Of a stretch of DNA of 25,518 nt, positions 1 to 8,878 are shown piece after piece (position 1 is the first letter of the stretch; the number at the start of each line of letters is the position of its first letter). Under the pieces are notes generated by a model that was not told where the DNA came from, did not search any database, and saw only the letters and a program-made list of their open reading frames with translations. Source of the DNA: a virus; IMG/VR virus record IMGVR_UViG_3300008267_000988, positions 1 through 25,518 of that record; one strand, written 5' to 3'. The translations under genes and the position numbers were made by a program.

Positions 1-1
1 T

Positions 2-1834
2 AATATAGAAGATATAAAAAAACATTTTAATATTAATTTATTAAATATTTTAAGAAAAGAATACAAAAAAGAAACTAAAGAATATAAACAAAAATTAATT
101 GATAACTCTGAAAAAAATATTATATTTACGACTGAGATAAATGAAAAATTTGTTGAAAAAAATATATTTGATGATAAAACAAATAAATTATTAACAAATA
201 TAAAAGAAATTAATGTCTTTAAAGACATCAAGACTGTGCACTATATGGATACACAATTTATAAATAGAAAAAATATTTCATATCAATTTGGTGTAAAAGT
301 CAATGTATCTAATGGATTCTATACATATATAAAAAATATACTCAATGAACTATCAGTAGTAAAAAATAATATACAAAATTATTACAATACGACATTAAAT
401 TTATTAAACTACAATCCAGTAAGAGAGTCATATACTGATTCTTTTATAGATTCATTTAGCGTATTTTATAGAGAAAATTTATTAAAGTCAATAAATAAAT
501 TTATTGAAATTCTAGAACAAACTTGTCTTCTTGAAAGATTGAATGAGCAAGAAGCGGATGAATTATCGCTTATACTGTCTACATGTTTAGATCCAGTAAT
601 ATCAAACCAATATTTAATAAACAAAGTATTAATGACAATAAGTTCAATCCATTCAGAAATAGAAAAAGAATTAGAAAAAATTAAAAATATAAATTTAAAT
701 AAAGAATTTTGGTTTAATGAAATTGTAAATATTCCAGAAAATTTATCTACCGGATATTCATATTTTCCTAAAAAACAATTAGGATCAGGAATGTTGAGTT
801 TAAATTCATCCGATATATTATCAAGAATTCGTTCCGAGATTGAGTTTTATTCAAGTGATTCTGTGCAAGGTAATATTTTGTTTTGTATATCTCCAAAATA
901 TATATCAATAAATAACAGCGAGTATATTATTGATAAAAATATGACAAATGATAATTATAAAAAATTAGATATACAAATAAAATTATTTAATAAAAAAATG
1001 CTTTATAAAAATAATGACGAAGATTTATTAAATATTTTAAATTCATCTTTTAGTATATTAAATTATTACAGTGAAGGCAATGATTATAAACAACAATATT
1101 TAAAATCTGGTGATTATCAACAAAATAAAAATTTAAATGTACAAATAGAAAATTTATTTTTATCTTTTGTTAAAACAAGTTTTGGAACTAAAAATTTTAA
1201 TATGACTAATGTTCCTTTTCAAGTAAAGTCACTAATAGATCAAAAATCTAATATTTTTTCTAATATCAGTACAGCATTTGATGACTTAAATAATAATTCT
1301 AAATTTTTATTTTTATATAACACATTATGTCATATAGAGTACATGAAAACTAACGGAGACATTGAAGACATAAACACTAACACATGGCATACACTAACAA
1401 CAGATACAATTAATAAACTAAATTTTGAAGAAAAGATATTGTGCAGACTTAAACTTTATCAAATGCCAGATAATAAATATTTTTCTAGATTTTCAGAAAT
1501 AAATCTTTTATCGTATGATAATTATTTTATTCTACACAGCAATGTTCAACCTGTTACAACTCAACAAACATTAATTCAAAATAATGAAACTATTATTTCA
1601 CAAAAAATCGATAAAATAGATGTTAATTTAATAAATCCTATGTTAAATATGTCTCAAAAAATGTATAAAAAAGTTAAAAAAGCAAATTTTAATATAGTTA
1701 AAAAAACAAATAATAAATTAACAAATATAAAATTTAAAAAAATAAAAGAAGCAGCAAAAGTTATAGAAGTTAATAAAAGAAAAAAAGTAAAAAGTCTCAT
1801 AAAAAAGAAAAAAATTATTAGAAAGGTGAAATAG
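2..1834 (+). CDS. Large virion-type protein, 5' end outside the window
   Basis: The reading frame is open from base 2 without a stop to the TAG at 1832-1834, so at least 610 residues are present and the true start lies left of the window. A GTG at 236 is internal: it has no Shine-Dalgarno sequence and the frame upstream reads as normal lysine- and asparagine-rich protein. I do not recognise a catalytic domain. The middle part looks like a helical and beta structural protein, and the neighbours are virion genes, so a baseplate or tail role is an inference. The last 57 residues (1661-1831) are very basic, with 22 lysines and 2 arginines against 2 glutamates, which suggests contact with nucleic acid or an acidic partner. 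Base composition is even poorer in G+C than most of the window. Confidence 0.8.
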   Translation, partial: NIEDIKKHFNINLLNILRKEYKKETKEYKQKLIDNSEKNIIFTTEINEKFVEKNIFDDKTNKLLTNIKEINVFKDIKTVHYMDTQFINRKNISYQFGVKVNVSNGFYTYIKNILNELSVVKNNIQNYYNTTLNLLNYNPVRESYTDSFIDSFSVFYRENLLKSINKFIEILEQTCLLERLNEQEADELSLILSTCLDPVISNQYLINKVLMTISSIHSEIEKELEKIKNINLNKEFWFNEIVNIPENLSTGYSYFPKKQLGSGMLSLNSSDILSRIRSEIEFYSSDSVQGNILFCISPKYISINNSEYIIDKNMTNDNYKKLDIQIKLFNKKMLYKNNDEDLLNILNSSFSILNYYSEGNDYKQQYLKSGDYQQNKNLNVQIENLFLSFVKTSFGTKNFNMTNVPFQVKSLIDQKSNIFSNISTAFDDLNNNSKFLFLYNTLCHIEYMKTNGDIEDINTNTWHTLTTDTINKLNFEEKILCRLKLYQMPDNKYFSRFSEINLLSYDNYFILHSNVQPVTTQQTLIQNNETIISQKIDKIDVNLINPMLNMSQKMYKKVKKANFNIVKKTNNKLTNIKFKKIKEAAKVIEVNKRKKVKSLIKKKKIIRKVK

Positions 1835-1835
1835 T

Positions 1836-3377
1836 ATGTCAAAGTATAAAATTATTTCTGTGGAACAAAATGATGTTTTAATTAGATCTAATATTCTAGT
1901 TCACCAGCCGCCAGAAGGCCAACATAGTGAACCTGCTACATGTGTTATGGAATACAAATATCAAAATAATTTTAATGATAATAATATTTCTTTGGCGTTG
2001 TCTAGCTATTCTAATCAAGAATTATATTTATTGAATGGATATGAAAAAATATTAAATTTGTATAATCAAGAAATAAATAACATCGCATATAATACAATAT
2101 ATAATAATTATGTTCTATCTGACACCGCAAGAGTTCCGTTAACAATTTTTGATAAATCTTTTTTACAGAATCGTAATTTAAAATCTTTAAATAATACAAT
2201 AAAAGATAATTTTGCTACTTTTGCTTACTTAAATTTTAAAGCATTGAATAAAAAACAACATATACTTCATTTTTTAGAGAGTAATAATATTTATGATACA
2301 ATTTTATCTCAATTTTCAGTTTTATTGAATAATCAATATTTATCTTTAAATAAAAATTTATTCAATACAGCAGATTTAGCAGTAAATTACATAGCGGCGC
2401 TTTCAAAATATAGTAATATATTAGATTTGAAGAACTCTGATGATGATTTACCTTATGAAGTAGTTGGATACAAAATTGAAAAATATCAATTTGATAATCC
2501 TAATGCAATAAGAACTTGGATACTACCATACACAGACTCACCTAACAGTGAGCATATACAGTTTTGCGATACAGAAATTATGTATGGTAAAAGATATAAA
2601 TATAAAATATCTTTGTTATTAATATGTTTAGGTATCAAGAATGAAGAAGTTAATCCATTTTTAATATCTACCGATAGTATAGTTTTTGATAATAAAATTT
2701 TAATAAAAAATAGCCCACCATTAAAGCCAAATATTAATATATTAACATATATGGGCGTAGACAATAAAATTTTAATATTAGCTAAAGGAAATGCTGGGGT
2801 TATTAAGGAAGAACCAAAATATTTAAATTCCAATACTAGATCTATATATTCATTATTTAGTGCTCCCGATAATAAAATAAATTTTGAATCTAAAAATGAA
2901 GAAAAATCCTTTAGTTTATATAGATTAGAAAACCCCCCTAAACAATATCTAGATTTTGAAAATGCAAAAAAAATAAATTTTGATGCTTCCTCATACGTAG
3001 ACACAATAGTTCCAAATAAAAAATATTATTATACATTTACCACAAGAGACTTTTTTAATATTGATTCTAATCCAACTGATGTTTATGAAGTGGAAATTTT
3101 AAACGATAATGGAGTTATACAACCAATAGTTAAAAATTATTTTTTTAAACCAATTACACAATATGATTTTAAAAGACATTTTAGAAAAAAAATTAATTTG
3201 TCACCCGCACCCCTAAATTTACTTGTTAATAATAAAACTGTTGATACTATTAAAGATAAAATTGGAGTTGGAGAAAATTTATGTTGGGACAAAGAATTTA
3301 TTGTTGTAATTTCATCTCTTACCACTGGTAAAAAAATTAATTTTAAAATTAAATATACTAAAGAAGAAGAAAAATAA
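1836..3377 (+). CDS. Virion-type protein with fibronectin-III-like stretches
   Basis: This 513-residue protein starts at an ATG preceded by GAAAGGTGAA, one base after the stop of the gene before, so the two are probably cotranslated. Two stretches have the look of fibronectin-type beta domains: residues about 210-262, with a YGKRYKYKI strand, and about 358-423, with the pattern VPNKKYYYTFTTRD. Such domains are common in phage tail and baseplate proteins, where they mediate contacts between subunits or with the cell surface. No enzyme motif, signal peptide or membrane segment is visible. A tail or baseplate structural role is inferred from domains and position. The fold call rests on pattern reading only. 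Confidence 0.7.
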   Translation: MSKYKIISVEQNDVLIRSNILVHQPPEGQHSEPATCVMEYKYQNNFNDNNISLALSSYSNQELYLLNGYEKILNLYNQEINNIAYNTIYNNYVLSDTARVPLTIFDKSFLQNRNLKSLNNTIKDNFATFAYLNFKALNKKQHILHFLESNNIYDTILSQFSVLLNNQYLSLNKNLFNTADLAVNYIAALSKYSNILDLKNSDDDLPYEVVGYKIEKYQFDNPNAIRTWILPYTDSPNSEHIQFCDTEIMYGKRYKYKISLLLICLGIKNEEVNPFLISTDSIVFDNKILIKNSPPLKPNINILTYMGVDNKILILAKGNAGVIKEEPKYLNSNTRSIYSLFSAPDNKINFESKNEEKSFSLYRLENPPKQYLDFENAKKINFDASSYVDTIVPNKKYYYTFTTRDFFNIDSNPTDVYEVEILNDNGVIQPIVKNYFFKPITQYDFKRHFRKKINLSPAPLNLLVNNKTVDTIKDKIGVGENLCWDKEFIVVISSLTTGKKINFKIKYTKEEEK

Positions 3378-3381
3378 TTTT

Positions 3382-3392
3382 AAAACTATTTA
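3382..3392 (+). promoter_or_regulatory. Candidate late-promoter element AAAACTATTTA
   Basis: This 39-base gap carries ACTATTTA at 3385-3392, 25 bases before the next ATG. The same octamer occurs in the gaps before the genes at 7748 and 9340, and a one-mismatch copy lies before the gene at 17849. From memory, the T4 late promoter TATAAATA is often followed by CTATT, so a divergent late promoter is possible. The AT-rich background makes a single copy weak evidence. Confidence 0.3.
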
Positions 3393-3416
3393 AAAAAAGA
3401 TAGAAGGAGATATTAG

Positions 3417-4361
3417 ATGGCATTTTTAGATAATACAGGTGATATAATTTTAGACGCCGTTATAACTGACGAAGGAAGAGTAAGATTAGCAAAAGGAGAT
3501 TTTCAAATTACTAAATTTGCTTTAGGAGACGATGAAATAAATTATAAATTATATTCTTCTACTGATGAAACTACAATTTTAAAAACTCCTATTTTTGAAG
3601 CATTTACAAATAATATCGCTTCTCTTAATAGTAGATTAATTACTCTGACAAATAATAATATTTTATATTTGCCAATTATGCTTGTAAATGATAAAATAAA
3701 CGCAAGTTCTAATTATGCAAATGATAAAATTGTTAAAAATGGATATGTTGTTGCTGTTGATTCTTTAACTGAAGAAATGTTTGGAAATGCTAATTTGTTA
3801 TTTGATGGACAATCTGCAAATAAGGGATATATAAAAGGATTCTCCACTTTATCCGCGCCATTTAAAATTACTATAGATCAAGGCATAAATTCTGATGATA
3901 CATCCAGAACAGGCAATACATTAATGGATGATTTGATAGAGCAAAATTGTTTGATGGAAATGGATGATAGATTTATAGTTCCTGTTTCTCCAAATGGTCA
4001 AATTTTATCTAAAACTTATGTTGATGAAGATTATATGGCTAGTTATTATGTCTCCAATGGTGATGGTACTAATGTAATTTTTGATCACCCAAATCCAACA
4101 TATAATGCATCTGATACCAATGAGTCAATTCTTGGGCCAAGAGGAATAAGGATAGAGTTCTCGCTAGCCTCAGCTCTTAGTGTATCTGCATCAACTTCTT
4201 TATTTTATAAACTAGGATCAAACGTCACCAGTAGATTTACTATAAGTGGTGCTGCTGCTGGTACTAATATTAGACAAATTGTATCATCTGTTAGGGTGAC
4301 TGGATTAACTACCGGTTATGCAATAGACGTTCCAATTGTATTAATAAAAAAGATCTCTTAA
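3417..4361 (+). CDS. Conserved phage structural protein
   Basis: This 314-residue protein has a strong ribosome site, AGAAGGAGA, about 7 bases before the ATG. Its N-terminus (MAFLDNTGDIILDAVITDEG) followed by a KFALGDDEINY stretch matches, as I remember it, a conserved N-terminus of virion proteins in T4-like marine phages, always found with the types of gene that follow here. The rest is beta-rich, with alanine- and serine-rich segments near residues 255-300. There is no signal peptide or catalytic motif. It opens a run of closely spaced virion genes (3417-7690). The exact place in the particle is unknown; tail or neck is the likely region. Confidence 0.7.
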   Translation: MAFLDNTGDIILDAVITDEGRVRLAKGDFQITKFALGDDEINYKLYSSTDETTILKTPIFEAFTNNIASLNSRLITLTNNNILYLPIMLVNDKINASSNYANDKIVKNGYVVAVDSLTEEMFGNANLLFDGQSANKGYIKGFSTLSAPFKITIDQGINSDDTSRTGNTLMDDLIEQNCLMEMDDRFIVPVSPNGQILSKTYVDEDYMASYYVSNGDGTNVIFDHPNPTYNASDTNESILGPRGIRIEFSLASALSVSASTSLFYKLGSNVTSRFTISGAAAGTNIRQIVSSVRVTGLTTGYAIDVPIVLIKKIS

Positions 4362-4375
4362 CAGGAAGGTAAAAA

Positions 4376-5494
4376 ATGGCTACTACTTATAAAGATTTTT
4401 CATCTAACGATATAATAAATTCAAAAACATTATTATACGAAAATATACCGGTAACAGCATCTATTGTTTCAGGAACTTTGTATTCTGGTGCTAATATTAA
4501 ATCATATGCTCATGGAATGTATGAAAGTGTCTATGATTATAATTTTCAAAGTGCTTCTGCAAATCAATTATTTGACATGACAGCTGGTTTAATATCTGGC
4601 TCTCCAGCATACAGTACAGCTGATACAAATTTATCAATAAAAAATAATATTTATAATCAAATGGCACAAGTTTTAGTAGGCTATGATTATCAAGGTAATA
4701 TTCTTAAATTTGACGAAGATGGAGATACAGCAACAGATGCAGCTGAAGAAAAAATTAATTCTTGTTTTATATTAAATCTTAACAGACTTCTTGTTAAAGA
4801 TGAAATAAAAAAAGGAACATTCAACTTACAACTTGGCATACATCCAAGCGACATAACACCATATAGTAGCTCTTGTATCATATCTGATTTATCAGGTAGT
4901 GATAGTTATAGAGTTAATTCTCCAACTGGTGAATATGGTATTCTATACGCAAATGCATTTACCGGCACTAATACAGCTACAGTTAGACGACCAGCTGTTG
5001 GTTTATTGTTTTATCAAGCAGGAGTAGCAGTACTATCGACTGCAATTTTTGCAGCAAGCAGCTCTGCTAATCCAACATCAAGTATGTCTGCCAACACAAG
5101 AGGGCAACTTATAACCGCTTGTTCAATGTCTTCTGGCGATAGCTATTTTAATGTACAACAATTATTTAGAAGTGGATCTGTAGATAAAATAAATGCAGCA
5201 TTAAGACGTAGAGTGATGAATTTAAGCATAAATAATACTACTCAATTAAATTCTACAATACATTTTTGTAGAGTTGGAAACACTGAATTTAACTATAGCT
5301 CAAACCCAACGTATTTGTCTAGTAGCAAAATTATTGTCAAGGCAGATGAGCAGAACAATAATCCTGTTTCATATATAACCACAGTAGGTCTATATAGCTC
5401 CGACAATCAATTACTTGCAGTAGCAAAACTTTCTCAACCAATCAAAAAAACGCCAAGTAATGAAATGATTCTTAGAGTTAGATTAGATTATTAA
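4376..5494 (+). CDS. Virion structural protein, first of two tandem paralogues
   Basis: This 372-residue protein starts at an ATG with the good ribosome site AGGAAGG. It is a paralogue of the next gene. Both begin with F-S-x-N-D-I, both have a central I-x-K-G motif followed by alternating hydrophobic strands, and both end with NYSxNPTY, then a strand with LLA(V/I) and K, then PxKKT and a final basic strand ending in DY. The C-terminal block (roughly residues 300-372) is the best conserved. From memory this block is typical of a structural protein family in uncultured T4-like marine phages. The serine-, threonine- and alanine-rich composition fits a beta-sheet particle protein. The specific role is unknown. 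Confidence 0.72.
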   Translation: MATTYKDFSSNDIINSKTLLYENIPVTASIVSGTLYSGANIKSYAHGMYESVYDYNFQSASANQLFDMTAGLISGSPAYSTADTNLSIKNNIYNQMAQVLVGYDYQGNILKFDEDGDTATDAAEEKINSCFILNLNRLLVKDEIKKGTFNLQLGIHPSDITPYSSSCIISDLSGSDSYRVNSPTGEYGILYANAFTGTNTATVRRPAVGLLFYQAGVAVLSTAIFAASSSANPTSSMSANTRGQLITACSMSSGDSYFNVQQLFRSGSVDKINAALRRRVMNLSINNTTQLNSTIHFCRVGNTEFNYSSNPTYLSSSKIIVKADEQNNNPVSYITTVGLYSSDNQLLAVAKLSQPIKKTPSNEMILRVRLDY

Positions 5495-5503
5495 GATAAA
5501 AAA

Positions 5504-6628
5504 ATGTATTTTCAAGAATTTTCTAAAAATGACATATTTAAAAATATAATAAAAACTCACCCTAAGTATAATATATATTTTTGGTATAAAGATAGTAAAT
5601 TTAAATTTTATTTATTGAATAATAGCCAAAATACCGGCTCTTATTCAATAAATAATTTATTTCTTTATAGTCTTCCTTTAAATAATGCATATTCTGGAAG
5701 TATGCCAATAAGAAATAATATTAATGCATATAAATTAGACTATAATAATCAATCATTAATTTCATGGAATAGTTCAACGACTACTAGTAATGATCAATAC
5801 AGTATTAAATATCCACTTACAACATCAATTGATATTAAATATTATGAGTCTACTGCAGCAAAAGAAGATAATATATTCACAGGATCTTATGAATATAAAA
5901 ATAGACTTTATTCTTTAAAAAATGTTTTAAATAAAAAAGGCGCAAGTAATTTACACTTTTTATTTACATCTAGTATTGGAGATAAACAAAATCAAGAATT
6001 AACACTTATTTCTGTGCCATCTATATTTTATGGAAATACAATAAATAAAGGATCTATTAGTTTAAAAGTAAATATAACTGGCGCTCTTGCATCGGAATTA
6101 CAAGACACAAAATATAATGGAGAATTAATAGTAGTAAGCGGCTCTAACGTTGGCGATACAGCAGGTGTTGTTTTATACGATGAAGGATTTATAATGTTGA
6201 CTGGCAGTTGGCAAATAAATCCTTTATATTCATATAAATGGGGTGATATCTCTACTGTAAATAATACTAATATTAATTTACAGCTAGACTTTGAAGGCAC
6301 AAACATCACTCCAACAATGACTTTATTTGCTCATGCTCCTAAAGGAATGTTTAATTACTCAAATAACCCAACATATATTGAATATGGTCAAGATAAAACA
6401 CCAAGAACCGGTAGTTCGTTTTTTGAAGAAAAACAAGAATTAAAAATAAAAAATACTGTAAAATATGCTTATGATAATTTTTCTGGCAGTTTAGAAAAAC
6501 AAACTTTTATTTCTAAAATAGGAATTTTTGATGAAAATAAAAATTTATTAGCTATAGTAAAAACTTCTAAGCCAATGAAAAAAACTGAAAATAGAGATTT
6601 TACATTTAAGATTAAAATAGATTATTAA
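5504..6628 (+). CDS. Virion structural protein, second of two tandem paralogues
   Basis: This 374-residue protein follows its paralogue by 9 bases and is almost the same length (374 against 372). The shared C-terminal block contains FNYSNNPTY near residues 284-292 and the end pattern LLAIVKTSKPMKKT, finishing in KIKIDY. The N-terminal half differs much more and is rich in tyrosine, asparagine and lysine, so the copies have diverged to different partners or positions. The ribosome site before the ATG is weak (AAGATAAAAA), so translation probably depends on coupling to the gene before. A virion role follows from the family and context; nothing enzymatic is visible. Confidence 0.7.
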   Translation: MYFQEFSKNDIFKNIIKTHPKYNIYFWYKDSKFKFYLLNNSQNTGSYSINNLFLYSLPLNNAYSGSMPIRNNINAYKLDYNNQSLISWNSSTTTSNDQYSIKYPLTTSIDIKYYESTAAKEDNIFTGSYEYKNRLYSLKNVLNKKGASNLHFLFTSSIGDKQNQELTLISVPSIFYGNTINKGSISLKVNITGALASELQDTKYNGELIVVSGSNVGDTAGVVLYDEGFIMLTGSWQINPLYSYKWGDISTVNNTNINLQLDFEGTNITPTMTLFAHAPKGMFNYSNNPTYIEYGQDKTPRTGSSFFEEKQELKIKNTVKYAYDNFSGSLEKQTFISKIGIFDENKNLLAIVKTSKPMKKTENRDFTFKIKIDY

Positions 6629-6637
6629 GAGTATAAT

Positions 6638-7690
6638 ATGTCAGATAAAATACCAAATTATTTACCAAGCACACTTGAGACAATAGATTCTGCTTTATTA
6701 GAATATGTGCAAAATCTTAATTTATTTGTTACTACAGGTAACGGATTTGAAAAAGTTCCAGTAATTTGGAGTTCTGCAGAAAGATCATTTCAAATTAAAG
6801 ATAATAAAGAAATACGTGATAAAAATGGATCTTTAATAGCACCAATAATTTCAATTTCTAGAATCTCTGCCGTTAAAGATCCTAATAAAAAAGGTATTTT
6901 TCAAGCTGGTTTATCTCCAAATCAAGAAAGAATATTATATACGGAAGAATTAAATCAACAAAAAACTTCTAATTTTGCAAATGCTGATTCATTGAAAAAA
7001 ACAGGTCAAATTAATTTCAAAACTTCTAAAAATAATAAAAAAAAAGTTTATAAAAGTAAATATATACCTATTCCTATATACATAACTGTTGAATATAAAA
7101 TAAATATATTAACAAACTATCAATCACAAATGAATGAAATTATTCAACCATTCATGTCAAGAGTGGTTCAAAATTATTTTTTAATAGAAAAAGATGGCTA
7201 TCGATATGAATCTTTTATCAATCAAGAATTTAATCAAGAAAATATAAATTTAGACGAAAATGAAAGAAAATATAAATCCTCTATAACAATAAAAGTTTTA
7301 GGTTATTTAATTGGAGAAGGAAATAATCAAGAAAAACCACAAGTACTTACTAAAGAAAATCCTGTAGAAATTAAATTTCCTAAAGAAAATTTATTTTTAA
7401 TAGAAGAAGAAAAGCAAACTGCTAGAAAAAAACCTTCCAATCAAGGATCACAAGTATCTTCTTCGATATTAATGAAAAAAGTATTTTTAATAGGAGATGG
7501 AGTCAATTCAATATATAATATATCTCATAATTTAAATTCTAGAGATGTAATTATAACTGTTAGACAAAACGAATATCCATATACTTCTACAGATTTAATT
7601 AACATAGAACATACAGACTTAAATAATATATCCGTAGACATGTCGGAAATTATTGGTGTTGATTCTTACGCTGTAATAATTTTAGGATAA
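6638..7690 (+). CDS. Conserved virion protein with fibre-like C-terminal domain
   Basis: This 350-residue protein begins 9 bases after the preceding stop and has only a weak ribosome site. The N-terminal part carries VPVIWSSAERSFQIK near residues 41-55 and then a KDP motif, a pattern I recall from conserved proteins in T4-like marine phages. A middle domain has strands around YIPIPIYITVEYKI and a YQSQMNE helix. The last roughly 70 residues contain HNLNSRDVIITV and a terminal AVIILG, which resembles a small beta domain common at the C-termini of phage tail-fibre proteins. A tail or baseplate function is likely. The assignment rests on remembered patterns, not a search. Confidence 0.65.
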   Translation: MSDKIPNYLPSTLETIDSALLEYVQNLNLFVTTGNGFEKVPVIWSSAERSFQIKDNKEIRDKNGSLIAPIISISRISAVKDPNKKGIFQAGLSPNQERILYTEELNQQKTSNFANADSLKKTGQINFKTSKNNKKKVYKSKYIPIPIYITVEYKINILTNYQSQMNEIIQPFMSRVVQNYFLIEKDGYRYESFINQEFNQENINLDENERKYKSSITIKVLGYLIGEGNNQEKPQVLTKENPVEIKFPKENLFLIEEEKQTARKKPSNQGSQVSSSILMKKVFLIGDGVNSIYNISHNLNSRDVIITVRQNEYPYTSTDLINIEHTDLNNISVDMSEIIGVDSYAVIILG

Positions 7691-7701
7691 TCTTATTTAT
7701 A

Positions 7702-7719
7702 ATACTATTTATTACATAT
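7702..7719 (+). promoter_or_regulatory. Candidate late-promoter element ATACTATTTATTACATAT
   Basis: These 18 bases in the 57-base gap match 16 of 18 positions of 9302-9319, which lies before another fibre gene. AATACTATT (7701-7709) equals the downstream part of the T4 late promoter consensus as I remember it, although the upstream TATAAATA box is only partly kept. The next start codon is 28 bases after the element. Confidence 0.35.
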
Positions 7720-7747
7720 CAGCCTTTATGGCAAGGAAAAAACACAA

Positions 7748-8818
7748 GTGGCAAATCCTTGGAAAATTTTAACATATTTAACAGCTTCATCTGATGCACT
7801 TTTTCAATCAAATGTAACTATTAACGGAAACACAAATCTAGGTAACGCCTCGTCGGATATAGTTAGCATCACTGCTCAGGTAACTGCCTCTGCGGGTATC
7901 GAAGGTAGACTATACGGAACAGCATCTTATGCATTAGATTCAGATAAATTAGATGGCTATCATGCAAATGCTTTTGCCATTTTAGCTGGTAATAATACGT
8001 TTACTGGCCCAATTACTGCATCGGCTGGAATAGAAGGTAGATTATATGGCACTTCTTCTTATGCATTAGATGCCGATAAGCTAGATGGATATGACAGTTC
8101 TGCTTTTGCAAGATTGGCCGCTGATAATACTTTCACAGGTCAGCTCACTGCATCGAATGGCCTATATGTTAACGGCGGTTTAAAAGTAGATGGTGATTTA
8201 ACATATGTAAATACTACTAATCTTACCGTTACAGATAGAAAAATTACTATTGCAAATGGTGCGTCTAACGTAGATGGAGAAGGACCAGCGGGTGTATATG
8301 TTGGTAGCGATTCAACTTCCCTAGCAAGTATCTATGCAAGTGGTGCTACTGCTGGATGGCATGTATCTGGTGCTGCTGGATTATTTATTGCCGCTACAAG
8401 TAGCGCTGATATGACAAATATCGGTTCTGGTATAGTAGCTGGTGGAGAATTCAATGTTGAAGCTGCATTAAGAGCAATCAATAGCACTCTTGGAACTGCC
8501 ACCACTATATCAACCGTTAGAACTGAATATGATAAATTAAGATTTATTCAGACCGGCTCTTTGTCAACAGGTAATGCAGTTGTGTCATTAGCAAAAAATG
8601 CATTTGTTAATGCAAATAAAGATTTTGTCGTTGTCGATGTGATGGTTAGAGATAGTAATTCAAATCCTTGGACTAACGATTTAGTTTCTGTATATATGGC
8701 AAATGGTGCCACTTATGTTGATGTTACTATAGATGCACCTGGTATTGCTGGTGGTTCATGGGAATATAAATTAGTTGCAGTCAATGAGAATACAGGAAGT
8801 CTTGGCCTGATTGCTTAA
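7748..8818 (+). CDS. Tail-fibre / adhesin-like protein with tandem 44-residue repeats
   Basis: I chose the GTG start at 7748, with AAGGAAA about 10 bases upstream; an ATG at 7728 is out of frame. The product has 356 residues and no lysines in long stretches, being rich in A, G, S, T and N. Residues 46-89 and 90-133 are near-identical tandem repeats, each with ASAGIEGRLYG and a DKLDGY..AFA motif, the latter frequent in phage tail fibres. Residues about 150-215 (DRKITIANGAS, then GVYVGSDS) resemble fibre shaft domains. Residues 235-356 form a C-terminal beta domain shared with the gene at 9340. A host-contacting or fibre role is likely. A terminator follows directly. Confidence 0.75.
   Translation: MANPWKILTYLTASSDALFQSNVTINGNTNLGNASSDIVSITAQVTASAGIEGRLYGTASYALDSDKLDGYHANAFAILAGNNTFTGPITASAGIEGRLYGTSSYALDADKLDGYDSSAFARLAADNTFTGQLTASNGLYVNGGLKVDGDLTYVNTTNLTVTDRKITIANGASNVDGEGPAGVYVGSDSTSLASIYASGATAGWHVSGAAGLFIAATSSADMTNIGSGIVAGGEFNVEAALRAINSTLGTATTISTVRTEYDKLRFIQTGSLSTGNAVVSLAKNAFVNANKDFVVVDVMVRDSNSNPWTNDLVSVYMANGATYVDVTIDAPGIAGGSWEYKLVAVNENTGSLGLIA
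7883..8146 (+). repeat. Two in-frame tandem repeats of 132 bp
   Basis: Unit 1 is 7883-8014 and unit 2 is 8015-8146, both in the fibre reading frame. The protein units differ at only a few residues (for example TASYALDS against TSSYALDA), while the DNA differs mainly at third codon positions. A third, degenerate start (TASNGLYV) follows at 8147. This fits an old duplication kept by selection on the protein. Confidence 0.85.
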
Positions 8819-8834
8819 TTAATATAAAATATTA

Positions 8835-8843
8835 TGTTATACT
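8835..8843 (+). promoter_or_regulatory. Candidate extended -10 promoter TGTTATACT
   Basis: TG, one base, then TATACT (8838-8843) forms an extended -10 box. There is no good -35 box 17 bases upstream, which an extended -10 can tolerate. The expected start at about 8850 falls inside the 5' arm of the terminator at 8844-8875, so transcripts beginning here could not form the full stem. It would serve the two small genes at 8879 and 9042. Confidence 0.45.
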
Positions 8844-8875
8844 GAAAGGGCGGCTAAACCGCCCTTTCTTATTTT
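8844..8875 (+). terminator. Rho-independent terminator after the fibre gene
   Basis: The stem GAAAGGGCGG (8844-8853) pairs perfectly with CCGCCCTTTC (8859-8868) around the loop CTAAA, followed by TTATTTT. Ten base pairs with a GC-rich core in a very AT-rich context is a strong terminator. It separates the fibre gene from the two small genes. Confidence 0.9.
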
Positions 8876-8878
8876 AAA

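Noticed and set aside
213-228. 16-base perfect palindrome ATGTCTTTAAAGACAT
   Set aside because: It lies inside coding sequence; in an AT-rich 25 kb window one such palindrome is expected by chance.
236-240. GTG at 236 as the start of the first gene
   Set aside because: The same frame is open without a stop back to base 2 and no ribosome site precedes the GTG, so it is internal to a gene cut by the window edge.
2486-3004. 172-codon minus-strand frame
   Set aside because: It is the antisense shadow of an AT-rich structural gene; all other genes are on the + strand.
7722-7732. Small hairpin GCC-TTTAT-GGC before the fibre gene
   Set aside because: Only three base pairs and no T-run; too weak to be a terminator or operator.
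7883-8146. Tandem repeats as a possible CRISPR array
   Set aside because: The units are directly adjacent without spacers, 132 bases long and in frame within a fibre gene.
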